Below, in pieces: positions 1-8,830 of a DNA stretch of 24,480 nt (positions are counted from its first letter, which is position 1; each line of letters begins with the position of its first letter). The DNA is from Triparma columacea. Its lineage: Eukaryota > Sar > Bolidophyceae > Parmales > Triparmaceae. The position numbers were made by a program, and so were the translations under genes. Location: contig BRYA01001478.1 of NCBI GenBank assembly GCA_030267965.1, positions 1 to 24,480 of the forward strand, in the 5' to 3' direction. The notes below the pieces were generated by a model. That model did no database searches, was not told the DNA's origin, and worked only from the letters and a program-made list of their open reading frames with translations.

Positions 1-116
1 GGGGGGGGTAGATGAGGAGAAAAGGAATGGAGGACGAGAGTTACCTTGAGCACACACACAACCCCACGCACCAAACCAACCCTTCGCACACAACCACCCT
101 TCGCAACCCTCCGCAG

Positions 117-1964
117 TCCAAGGTCAACTTGGACCAGCTCCAGTCCGTGGAGCTCATCGGCGGCGGCACCCGCGTCGACTGCGTCAAGCGCAGGCTCTCC
201 TCAATCCTCAAGCTCGACAGCTCCAAGCAGAACTACGGCCTCTCCACGACCATGAACGCCGACGAGGCGGTCGCCAGAGGTTGCGCGCTCCAAAGCGCCA
301 TCCTAAGCCCCAGGTTCAAGGTCCTACCCTACGAGATAATCGAGAGCGCCATACACCCGGTTAAGATCAGCTGGGAGGGCGACGGGGCTGAGGCAGAGGA
401 GGGGGAAGGGGAGGGGGATGAGGAGGGGGGAGGAACGACGGAGAATGAAGTTGTTATGTTCGACAGGGGAAGCAACTTTGGAGTCACGAAGAGAGTTACG
501 CTTAAGAAAACTGGAGACTTTATCGTCAAGGTGAGAGAAATAGGGGGGGGAAGGGGGGAAGTGGGTGGTGTTATTTTTACGTCAATGATTATTACCATTA
601 GCTCTAGCCGATGCGGGATTTTATCACCCCGATATATGAAGAGATAATTTATAGTTTGTATTCCCTGAGATGTAATTAAGATGACAAGCCGGGGATAGGA
701 CTTATATGTGAAAAAAACAGACGCAATGCACTAACCCCCCAAAACCCATCCCCTCAGGCCTCCTACGTGAACCCCAACTCTTCAAGCACAACACTCGACC
801 CGTTGAACCCCACCACCATCGCGACGTTCAAGATCTCCGGCCCCAACAACCCCTCGCCTTGCAAGATTCGCGTGAACGTCAAGCAGGACGTCAGCGGCAT
901 CATCACCCTGAGCAGCGCGCAGGCCATGGAGGAGATCCCGCAGGTTGAGGAGGAGGAGACCAAGGAGGATAAGACAGAGAAGAAGGAGGGGGAGGAAGGG
1001 AAGGAGGGAGAGCCTCCCAAGGAGGGAGAGGTGAGTTTTGATGGCCGGCCGGAAGTGAAGTGTACAACAACACCCCTCCCTCGATTCAATGCTCCTTCTA
1101 ACTCACTCGCCCACCCCACTCGCTCGGCAACAGGAGGTCAAGGAAGCCCCCAAGAAGAAGTACAAGAAGACCTTGCTTTCTTTCTCCACTGATACTTATA
1201 TGAGGCTCTCCAAGAGTGACATGGACAGCACGGTCGAGCTCGAGGCTAGGATGGCCAACGCGGACAGGATCGCCGCCGAGACTGCCGCCATGAGGAACGA
1301 GCTCGAGTCCTACCTTTACTCCATGAGGGACAAGATGCTCGGCGCCCTCAAGGACTACGCCACCGAAGCCGAGGCGACCACCTTCTCGCAGGCCCTCGAA
1401 ACCACGGAGGACTGGCTGTATAGCGACGAGGGATTCGACACCACCAAGAGTGTGTACTGTGACAAGCTCAAGGAGGTTAAAGGTATCGGCGCCCCCATTG
1501 AGATGAGGGAGGTTGAGACCAACACAAGGCAGAAGAGCATCAACAGTTTCAAGGGCTCCTTAGAACTGTACAAGGGCTTCGTGCAGTCCAGCGACGAGAA
1601 GTACGCTCACATCACGGACGACGAGAAGGACACCTGCCGCGCTGCCATCAGCTCGGCGGAAACGTGGCTGTACGACATGATCGAGAAGCAGGCTAACGTC
1701 GCGCAGAACGTCGACCCGGTCCTCACGGTGGCCATGGTGGGGGAGAAACAGAAGGAACTTACGGGGAAGGTTACCCCGGTCATGCACAAACCTAAACCCG
1801 CACCGGAGAAGAAGGAGGAGGTCAAGGAGGAGGCCAAGGAGGGAGCGGAGGAAGGGAAGAAGGAGGAGGGGGAGGGGAAGGAGGGAGGGGAGGAAACACC
1901 CATGGAGACTGAGGCGACACCACCAGAGCCACCGGCGGAACCGGCTAACATGGACGTCGACTGA
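117..1964 (+). CDS. HSP110: Hsp110/HSPA4-class Hsp70-family chaperone, 5' partial
   Basis: Hsp110 proteins are large Hsp70 relatives that act as nucleotide-exchange factors and holdases in the cytosol. Visible exons are 117-530, 758-1030 and 1134-1964, giving 505 residues; bases 1-116 are the tail of an upstream intron ending CCGCAG. The first exon holds the end of the nucleotide-binding domain: VELIGGGTRV (Hsp70 phosphate-loop motif) and NADEAVARGCALQSAIL, the Hsp110-type form of the Hsp70 NPDEAVA motif. Then come the beta-sandwich with an acidic E/G-rich insert, a second acidic K/E loop at the end of exon 2, and the helical lid (from YMRLSKSDMD onward). The protein ends in a low-complexity K/E/P tail closing with MDVD. 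Introns are 227 and 103 nt, both phase 0. A family member is about 800 residues, so roughly the first 300 lie left of the window. Family call is firm; the exact orthologue is inferred. Confidence 0.93.
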
Positions 1965-2110
1965 GGGGGAAAAAGGGGAAGATTATGAAATAGGGAGGGA
2001 GGGGGGGAGGGGGACCTTTTAAAAAGAAAAAACAAAGAAAATATAAAGCAAAACATTCTTTTATGACGAGACATCTAAGCGATTCATATACCACCTTGTT
2101 ATCGTCACTT

Positions 2111-3260
2111 TCACTTCTTCTCAATATCAAATATAACAGGCGAGTTAGTAGGACGGTATGCGAAATTACAGGTTGAAGCATTGATGTAATCTGTAGTACC
2201 ATCACTTGAGGAGCCTAAGGGGATTAAGGGGAAGAAGGAGGAGGAGTTGGAGAGGGGGATTTTTAGTGTTATGAGGAGGAATATATTAAATGAGGGAACA
2301 AATTGCAAACTTACCGAAACCCTCGTGAATGTGACCAAAGACGTGCACTTTAGGTTTGATGCGATTTTGGATTTGATGGAGTAAATCTAGACAGCCAGCT
2401 CGAACGCCAAACGGATGGCACTTATCCCCCCGACCAAGGGGGGGGCCGTGAGTCAAGAGAACGTCAGTATTGGTCGGGATCTTCTCCCAAGCGGAAAGGC
2501 AAGGCTTGCCTCGGTCCAAATTGAAGGCCCATTTATGGAAGGTTGGCTGCCAAGGTGAACCATAGACAACAACCCCACCAACGGTCACGTGGACCTGGTC
2601 CTCCAAGTAATGCACATTTGGACACCGCTCACGTATTTGGCCAAGGAACCACTCCTTGGTTTCTACAGCATCTACTCGCATCTTGTGGAATCGCGACCAT
2701 TCCTTCTCGTAGAAAACGGTGTCGAGGGTTATATCGTGGTTCCCCGCAATGAATATTACCTCCTCGAAGTGTTTCGAACATTCTTCGAGAAAGTCTAGGA
2801 ACTTCTCTAAATCTTTGCGTGTTCCCTTGTCCTGGGGGGAGGAGGGGGTTTGAGGGGGAAAGAGAGTTAGCGGGGGGGGTTGGGGGATTTTGGGGCCAAC
2901 AGGTTTGAAATTGTGGAAGGTCTCGGGGGAGGGAAGTCTTACCGTGAAGTCGCCCGCATGGAGGAGCACGTCGGCTACAGGAAGTTCGTCTTTTATCACA
3001 CTAACGGGTTTGTCGTGAAGCCCGTGGGTATCAGAGATGGCGCAGAAGCGTACAGCGTCAGGAGAAGACAAAGGTTGATTGTCACCTTGCACAACAGTTT
3101 TGGGAAGGGCAAAGGTTTGTACAGACGATAATTTCTTCCACTCCGATCCCGGATTGGAGGACTGTGTATTCGTATTCGTAAAACGATCTTCGTACACGTA
3201 TGATAGCGGTGGCGGCGGCGGAGAGGAGGAGGAGGAAGGGACAGACTGTTCGGACCCCAT
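2111..3260 (-). CDS. MPPED-type calcineurin-like metallophosphoesterase, three exons
   Basis: Exons on the minus strand are 3260-2943, 2831-2315 and 2214-2111, giving 312 residues. The metal-binding motifs are all present: SDTHG (Asp77, His79), HAGDFT (Asp104), GNHD (136-139), LLTHGPP (His234) and FGHIHEG (271-277). The order and the closing INASTCN motif match the MPPED1/MPPED2 (239FB) family, which hydrolyses phosphodiesters in vitro and has unclear physiological substrates. Intron 1 (2942-2832, 111 nt) is in frame and stopless, but removing it joins HAGDFT to a normal family continuation. Intron 2 (2314-2215, 100 nt) is phase 1; without splicing the protein would end soon after GFG and lose INASTCN. 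The N-terminus MGSEQS fits an N-myristoylation signal and is followed by a Ser/Pro-rich linker. The gene converges on the Hsp110 gene with 146 bp between stop codons. Confidence 0.92.
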
Positions 3261-4042
3261 AATAAGGTGTGACTAAAATTCAGGGGTTTGTCTACAGGGA
3301 AATATTGCGGCTTCGAATCAAATCTGCTAAGAATAGACGCTGAGTACGAGCCAATGGCACTGTTGGACGTTTAGGGGAAAGTCTACAAAATCTGTTCAAA
3401 ATCGCGATTTTGCTCGCTCATGTTTCAAACTAGTGTCTGTATTAGTCAATATTACCTTAATATGTTTACAAATGATGTGACATTTTCTTTAAGATTTTAT
3501 GAAGTACATAAATAATTATAAGAAAATATTTTACACCTGAGAAATTTCAAATATTTGTTCAGGTCATATGAATGCACCAATACATTAGAAGTACAATATT
3601 ATTAACATAATTACATATATCAAGTTACATTTGAGACATTGCTAAAATTATATTATTGAGATATCAAAACAAATTTTATATTATTACATATGCCAAATTA
3701 GTTTTTCGAATTGATCATCAATAACAATATATATTTTGTAGGTATAAAATAGACAATTTATTTTTTGGCATTCCACGAGATGCTAGGCAAGCACACAAGG
3801 TGGCACAACAAATACGAAGTGGGTGGCAAAAAACGGTGAGCTTCTAGTCCCAATATTCTGACCATGTAATTACTTGTATGTATATCCCTAAATAATATAG
3901 GGATGAATTTACTTCTCCACTTTTATTTATGCTACGACACGGCACTATATGGACAGCCTCTCGCTCCAAGACCGACATTAGACGGACTCTAGACGGACTT
4001 TAGTTCGGACAGCCTTAAATCCAACTATTCAAGCGCAAAGAG
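3261..4042. other. AT-rich intergenic region with one coding-like island
   Basis: This lies between the end of the LRR gene and the start of the phosphoesterase gene. About 3420-3930 is strongly AT-rich compared with the GC-rich genes on either side. A GC-richer island at 3746-3834 reads as open codons and stops at a GTGAG donor-like site (see findings). A short direct repeat, AGACGGACT, occurs twice near 3981-4000. I see no complete gene, RNA gene or recognisable mobile element. Confidence 0.6.
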
Positions 4043-4690
4043 TTAGAGAAACTCCAGAATGACTCTCCACAAAACTTTCGGAATCTTCTCGCGTGTTTCG
4101 GTTAACCTAAGCGGAGCTTCGTCCGTTCGTTTCCTCTTCAGACTATCCGGTCCACTGGGTTGACTCTCCGCGTGATCCCAGGTTCCCTTGAGGCACAGCA
4201 GAGCGTTGACACGTTCGTGTATGCCGTGCCACCTAGAATTGAGGAGGTCCTTGACAGTCGACATATTTTTATCAGCGGCGGCAGCGATTAGGGCAGTGCA
4301 GTTTGAGAAGCAGTATGGACCGAGGTAGACGGCAGGAGATAGACTGAATTTCGTCAGGGCAGTGCATCCGGAGAAGGCTTGATATTCAATAATTGTCACT
4401 GAGTCCGGGATTGTGATGGATGTGAGGGAGGAGCATCCCATGAAGGCGCCATAGTAAATCATCGTCACTCCATCTGGGATGGTGATGGCTGCAAGGGAGG
4501 AGCATTCCTGGAAGGCTCCATAGCCAATCGTTGTCACTCCTTCCGGGATTGTGATGGCCGTGAGGGAGGAACATCCGTTGAAGGCGTAATTGCCAATCGT
4601 CGTCACTCCTTCTGCAAAAGTCACTTCTGTGAGTTCACGATTGCCTCTCAAGCCCCCCGTGTCGCCATAGTATACTGCTGTTTGGGGCAT
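4043..4690 (-). CDS. BspA-like leucine-rich repeat (LRR_5) protein
   Basis: An intronless 215-residue protein. Residues 20 to about 133 are five BspA/LRR_5 units of about 23 residues, each of the form LTxITIPxGVTxIxxxAFxGCSS, for example LTAITIPEGVTTIGYGAF. These solenoid repeats normally bind proteins or surfaces, and such genes are greatly expanded in many unicellular eukaryotes and some bacteria. The C-terminal part (about 140-215) is not repeat: it holds a WHGIHERVNALL segment, a basic KRKRTDE stretch that could act as a nuclear localisation signal, and an aliphatic end PKVLWRVILEFL. There is no signal peptide or membrane segment, so the protein is probably intracellular. The start is the first ATG in frame. 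At DNA level the repeats are about 69 bp and similar enough to have spread by unequal crossing-over. Confidence 0.85.
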   Translation of the reverse strand: MPQTAVYYGDTGGLRGNRELTEVTFAEGVTTIGNYAFNGCSSLTAITIPEGVTTIGYGAFQECSSLAAITIPDGVTMIYYGAFMGCSSLTSITIPDSVTIIEYQAFSGCTALTKFSLSPAVYLGPYCFSNCTALIAAAADKNMSTVKDLLNSRWHGIHERVNALLCLKGTWDHAESQPSGPDSLKRKRTDEAPLRLTETREKIPKVLWRVILEFL

Positions 4691-5240
4691 TTTGGGGAAG
4701 GGAAGATTCCCGGGTTTGAAAGATTCTTTTCACCCGTCTTTTCGGTAACAGTTGAAAGCCCAAACTATTCGATACTGATTATCTGCGAATTTCTACAATT
4801 GACGGGCTCAGGAGGGTTAGTGTGGTGTGATTGACGAAGAACAAGGGAGAGGAGGGATGGTGAGACCCTCGATGCGCCATTGCTGGGGGAAATAACTTGG
4901 TTCCTTGACGTGAATAGGAAACTAAAACCAACCATAGGACAAAATACAACTGCATTAAGCCTTAAGAAGGGTCATCATTGTCATTGTTGTTACCCTTACC
5001 CTTGTTTTGATAGATTTATTTATTGCCCCTATTTCTCCCTCTTTCTCGGGTGACCGGGTGACTCGGGTGGGTCTGGTCAGACCTGTGTGTTTCCCCCCCC
5101 AAAACTACGATTTACACAGCTCTTATTCGATTCAGAGGAGAGGGGGGTGTTGAAGTACGCGGTTTGTTTCGAAGAATTAAACTCGACGCCCTCAAATATT
5201 TCTATTTTTTTAGCAAAACGTCGAATCTACTTTTGTTTTC
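4691..5240. other. Intergenic spacer between the LRR and receiver-Tudor genes
   Basis: Both flanking genes are on the minus strand, so this holds the 3' end of the receiver-Tudor transcript and the promoter of the LRR gene. Near 5048-5080 there is a GGGTGACTCGGGTGGG-type stretch followed by a run of eight or more C at 5093. No open frame with family-like content and no RNA gene is visible. Confidence 0.5.
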
Positions 5241-7486
5241 CTAGCCCTTTCCTGAGTTCGGAAGGTTCAGACTGCGCTTCGGAGTTGGGCAGGTTAGGCT
5301 ACCCCGCACCTCCTCCTCTCCTCCGACGCTGACGCTGAGCTTCCTCGGCTCCACCTTTGGGATCGTCTTCTTCGGGATGCGAGATGTAGAGAGGTCAAGG
5401 GCTTCCTGTGATGTAGAGAGGTCAAGGGCTTCCTGCACGAGGCCTAGTTGGCGCTCGAGAGCGGACGAGAAGGTAGTCTCGGAAGCGGAAACCTTTTTGA
5501 GCTCGTCTCGAGTGACCCTCCTTTTCCTTGGCCAGACGGGCTGCCCTAACAGCCTCGATCTCGGGAGCGTTTCTCTAGTTAATCCCTCAGCGCTCACTTG
5601 ATCGGGGTACTGCACTTTGTACATATCCTATGAATATGGCGAGGCGAGGAGTGTGCATTAGAGAGTGCGTCAACACATCACTGTTTGGTTTGGTTGATTT
5701 CATTTTGGTCCCCCCTTCTCACCTCCTCTCCCTCACTATTTTTCTCTACCCCCACGACGACACCCTCTACGTATCCTCCCCCCTCAAGTCCCTTCAATCT
5801 CGAGTCACACTCCACAGTTTGCCCCAACAGCAGTTTAACCGGTTGCACCTGGTTCTGAATCCTCAACCTCAAGCTGCTAACGTCGTCCTCCACCTCCTCG
5901 TCGCCTGTCCTCACGACCTTGTACCTCCCGTTCCCGTTAACGTGAACGACGCGAGCCGACGAGTAGTCCGAGTTCGCCCGGCCCCTGATCTCCACCGTGC
6001 TGTCGACGGGAAACATAACGTAAGTGTCCTTGTCTTTGTTGCCACCGTCTAAGGAGGGAATGGCGGAGGACTGGCCAAACGTTCGGTCGGGCCTATTTAC
6101 TAGATTGATTATCTTGTTGACGTTAATAGGCTTCGAGGCAAAGTCCATGTCGCAATGTTTGCACTGCCGAGTGTGGGTCGTGGTTTCGTGTGTTTGGCGG
6201 GGGGTTAGACCTCCCGTAGGGGGTTGGTAGTTTGGCTTGCATGCGTAGGCGTCAATCGTGAGCTGGGGCGCCCTCTTTATCCCTTGTCTCACCCTTGCAA
6301 TAATCTCTTCATCCTCGGTCGCGCTCATTGCGCAAACCCTCTGCCTCGAAGCCCTACCCACGGCGAGCTCCCAGTTCCTGAGCGACTTGACGCACGTCAA
6401 ACCGTCCATCGGCGACATTATTAGGTCGATCATAACGAGAGTATAGAGCTTGTTCTACGGAAAAGGGGGGGAGTTGAGGGTAAGGAATGTGGTGTTTTAG
6501 GAGAGGTGAATAAAAAATACGAAAACGCCACCGCGCTCCCCCCTCCCCGAAGTTCTCACCTGCATAAAGGCTAGAGCCTCAATCCCATTCTTCGCCGTGT
6601 CCACCTCGTATCCCTCCATGGCCAGCCTCCTTTCCATAAGTTTGACAATGCTTCGCTGATCGTCTACGATGAGGACGCAAGGCTTCCCCCTCTTCTTCTT
6701 CCTGCTCTCCGCGAAACCTGAAGTCATGGTAGTGGTAGTCGTAGTGGTCGTTGAATCCATTGGAGTCATTGTTGACTCTTGTGAGCTCACCGTTGATGTT
6801 GTCGTCCCCCCCCCTCCCCCCAACGCTGTCGTTGTTGCTGTTGTTGTTGCTGTCATTGTCGCTGTCGTCGTTGCTATTGTCGTTGCTGACGTTGCCGTCG
6901 TCGTTGCTATCATCGTCGTCGATCCCTTGACATTCTCCCCCCTCCCCAATCCCCCCGTGCCCCCCACCCTCATCCCTTGCTCTGTAGCTTCCTTAAGCTT
7001 CTTGCTGTCCATCATTACGTCAAGCATGTCCCCAACCCTCTTCCCCCCCCCCGTTGTATCCCCTACCCCCATCATGTACCCCTCAAGTGTCATAGAATTG
7101 TCATTAAAAGGCCCGATTTTACCACGTTCCTTGCTTGTTGTTGTTGTTGTTTTCAACCCTCCCTTACCCCCCGAGTCTGGAGTGCCTTTACTATTGTTTC
7201 TCCTCCCCTTGAATGGTGGAATGACTAATGTCGTTGATAAATCACTTGTCATACCCATCTTTGCAACTCTTGACGGCTGCTTTCTACGTCTTTCAAGATC
7301 AGGGGCTGAATGGGCTGAATGTAACAATTGAGTCTCCGATTTTGTGTTCCTCTTCAAAGTCCTCTTTTTGGCTATGGGGGGCAAAGGAGCGGGAGCGCGC
7401 TGGGTATTGTACTTGAAAACCTCTCTACGACCAGATGACATGATGACGTTGTCATCTTCATCACTACTACTCTCGCTATCACGCAT
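5241..7486 (-). CDS. Response-regulator receiver protein fused to two Tudor-like domains
   Basis: Exons on the minus strand are 7486-6560, 6454-6293, 6163-5723 and 5627-5241, giving 638 residues with all introns phase 0 (105, 129 and 95 nt). Residues 1-265 are low-complexity, basic then Thr/Ala-rich. Residues 268-385 are a receiver domain: acidic pair Asp275/Asp276 in VLIVDDQRS, phospho-acceptor Asp319 in MIDLIMSPMDG, Ser353 in AMSATED, and Lys374 in FASKPI. The domain only becomes continuous once the 129-nt intron is removed (IIAR joined to CKHCDMDFASKP). Residues about 412-466 (VDSTVEIRG...GRYKVVRTGDEEVEDD) and 472-533 (LGQTVECD...YKVQYPDQVSAEGL) look like two Tudor/Agenet-type barrels; the second is completed only by exon 4. 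The C-terminal tail carries a duplicated QEALDLSTS. Receivers accept phosphate from histidine kinases; no kinase is nearby. The receiver is certain; the Tudor call rests on pattern. Confidence 0.88.
5383..5436. repeat. 27-bp perfect-type tandem duplication in the receiver-Tudor last exon
   Basis: Two adjacent 27-bp units, 5383-5409 and 5410-5436, differ only at the last base. On the coding strand they encode QEALDLSTS twice, so frame is kept. The near identity suggests a recent slippage or polymorphic repeat. Confidence 0.9.
6724..6930. repeat. Trinucleotide low-complexity tract coding for Thr/Ala runs
   Basis: On the minus strand this part of the receiver-Tudor first exon is built of ACN/GCN/ATN triplets, giving runs of Thr with Ala, Met and Ile just before the receiver domain. 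On the plus strand it gives GTN triplets and a spurious Val-rich frame. It is probably a disordered linker that varies in length. Confidence 0.75.
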
Positions 7487-7815
7487 TTTATTTGCCTGCC
7501 CAAAATTAGACCAGAGACCAGTTGAAGCTCATTCCACTCCACGTCCAGAATCCAGAACTTTCTCGAGATCTTGTCCTTTGGCAAAAAAAAGCACATCCCA
7601 GAGCTTTACAGAAGAACAGCGTTGTATCCCAAGGTGTGAATGTCCGTGCATACTTCTTAGATTTACGATTCCTTAGATATGTCACTTACGAAGACCATGT
7701 TGCCTTAAAATATGCTTCACCCCCCCCGCCCTGGCTGTTGGCTGTCAACCCCTCTAACCCCCGTCCCCCCCCTCGACCTGTATTTATCCCCCCCTCCCCA
7801 ATCCCTAGAAATATA
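7487..7815. promoter_or_regulatory. Divergent intergenic region, likely bidirectional promoter
   Basis: The receiver-Tudor gene leaves to the left (start 7486, minus) and the secreted cysteine-rich gene leaves to the right (start 7816, plus), so the 329 bp between them must hold both promoters. The right half is C-rich with several runs of six to eight C (7720-7800). I cannot identify a TATA box or a specific factor site. Confidence 0.4.
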
Positions 7816-8319
7816 ATGAAGCTTCCACTCGGTCCTCTAATCGTCCTCCTCACCTCCCCTTCAGTCTCATGTTACTTCTCGGTTCGGCAAAAGGTGGCTT
7901 GTGATATATGTTCCAACGCCGTCACAGACTGCAACCAGTATAACCCCGACCCTTTAATGTTCAACGCAACGAGGCCCGATCCGCACAAGATGGGTAGTTT
8001 GATTGTATGCGACGCGTCTGAGGAAGAAATATGGACGACACAAGGTAAATTCAAGGTTGGAGACCAGGAACACCAGCCTCCTGAGGGCCGGGTTGGTTGT
8101 CCATGTAACCCGGATGAACCTGATGGTCCATCCTGCCGAAGGCAGTCACAGCAGGAGGGGAAACTTGACTTTGCTAGGGACAAGATTTGCAAAGTACTTT
8201 CCAAGAAAGGGATGCCGACGGACCAGGGTGACGAAGCGTGTACGGAGTGGATGGGGAAGGTAGTGCCTAACTCACAGGGTGGGGACGTACCAGACTGCAA
8301 GGATAGGTTTGAGGATTAG
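7816..8319 (+). CDS. Small cysteine-rich secreted protein, unknown function
   Basis: A 167-residue protein. I chose the ATG at 7816 because it is followed by a typical signal peptide (MKLPLGPLIVLLTSPSVSC); the same frame is open back to 7522, but that stretch is proline-rich, unlike any domain, and would bury the signal. The predicted mature part has ten cysteines (VACDIC, TDC, IVC, GCPC, PSC, KIC, EAC, PDC), an even number suited to five disulfides, and one N-glycosylation sequon, NAT. The spacing CDIC...C and KIC...EACTEWM faintly recalls saposin-like folds, but this is only a guess. No membrane anchor or retrieval signal is seen (it ends RFED). I do not recognise the family. Confidence 0.6.
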   Translation: MKLPLGPLIVLLTSPSVSCYFSVRQKVACDICSNAVTDCNQYNPDPLMFNATRPDPHKMGSLIVCDASEEEIWTTQGKFKVGDQEHQPPEGRVGCPCNPDEPDGPSCRRQSQQEGKLDFARDKICKVLSKKGMPTDQGDEACTEWMGKVVPNSQGGDVPDCKDRFED

Positions 8320-8830
8320 GAGGATGGGGTTTGTTATATTAGGGTTGAAACAATTGAGATAGAAACGTTTTTCCATTATTAGGGTTGGGTCTGTCATGTT
8401 GTCGATACTTATTCAAATCGATGTTGAAAATGAATTTGAAACGCGTGCTCGTGAATGTCCCCTTAGAGGATGGATTTGGGGACTGCTTTTCCTCTTCCTC
8501 CCCAAGACTCCCTTCATCTTTTCTCTCCTCATTTTGAGGCCTCCTTTTCCTCCTTTTCTATCTTTCCTTTGTTATTGATCAGTCTATATTAGTGTATGAT
8601 AGTCTATATCAATCAATATTAGTCTAATTAGTTTGAATTTAGTCCTGATTCCTAAAAATCCTCAGAAACATTCCACGACTCTCAGAAATTAGTTGTCTAA
8701 TTCTTCTCTCTCTACATCTCTTTATACGATACTAATACCACGAACACCACTTCATTTATCGCATCTTTACATAGCTACAACAACTACACAAACACACACA
8801 CAAAAACACACACAAACACACACACATATC
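8320..8830. other. Intergenic region upstream of the bromodomain gene
   Basis: This holds the 3' end of the secreted-protein transcript and the promoter and 5' leader of the bromodomain gene. Around 8580-8640 the motif AGTCTATAT and close variants recur several times in AT-rich sequence. It ends in a CA-repeat immediately before the start codon. No gene is seen. Confidence 0.5.
8786..8828 (+). repeat. (CA)n microsatellite in the 5' leader of the bromodomain gene
   Basis: About 40 bp of CA dinucleotides with occasional CAAA interruptions end within a few bases of the ATG at 8831. It probably lies in the 5' untranslated region and may vary in length between strains. Confidence 0.8.

Noticed and set aside
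1607..2074. Ser/Pro-rich minus-strand frame over the Hsp110 last exon
   Set aside because: It is the shadow of the E/G/K-rich coding tail; the plus-strand frame matches Hsp110.
3300..3330. TTCGAATC resembling a tRNA T-loop
   Set aside because: No flanking stem, anticodon arm or acceptor stem can be drawn around it.
6669..7331. A 220-codon Val-rich open frame on the plus strand
   Set aside because: It is the complement of the Thr/Ala triplet tract in the receiver-Tudor first exon; the minus strand carries the real domain.
7522..7815. N-terminal extension of the secreted protein frame
   Set aside because: The extension is proline-rich, unlike any domain, and the ATG at 7816 directly precedes a good signal peptide.
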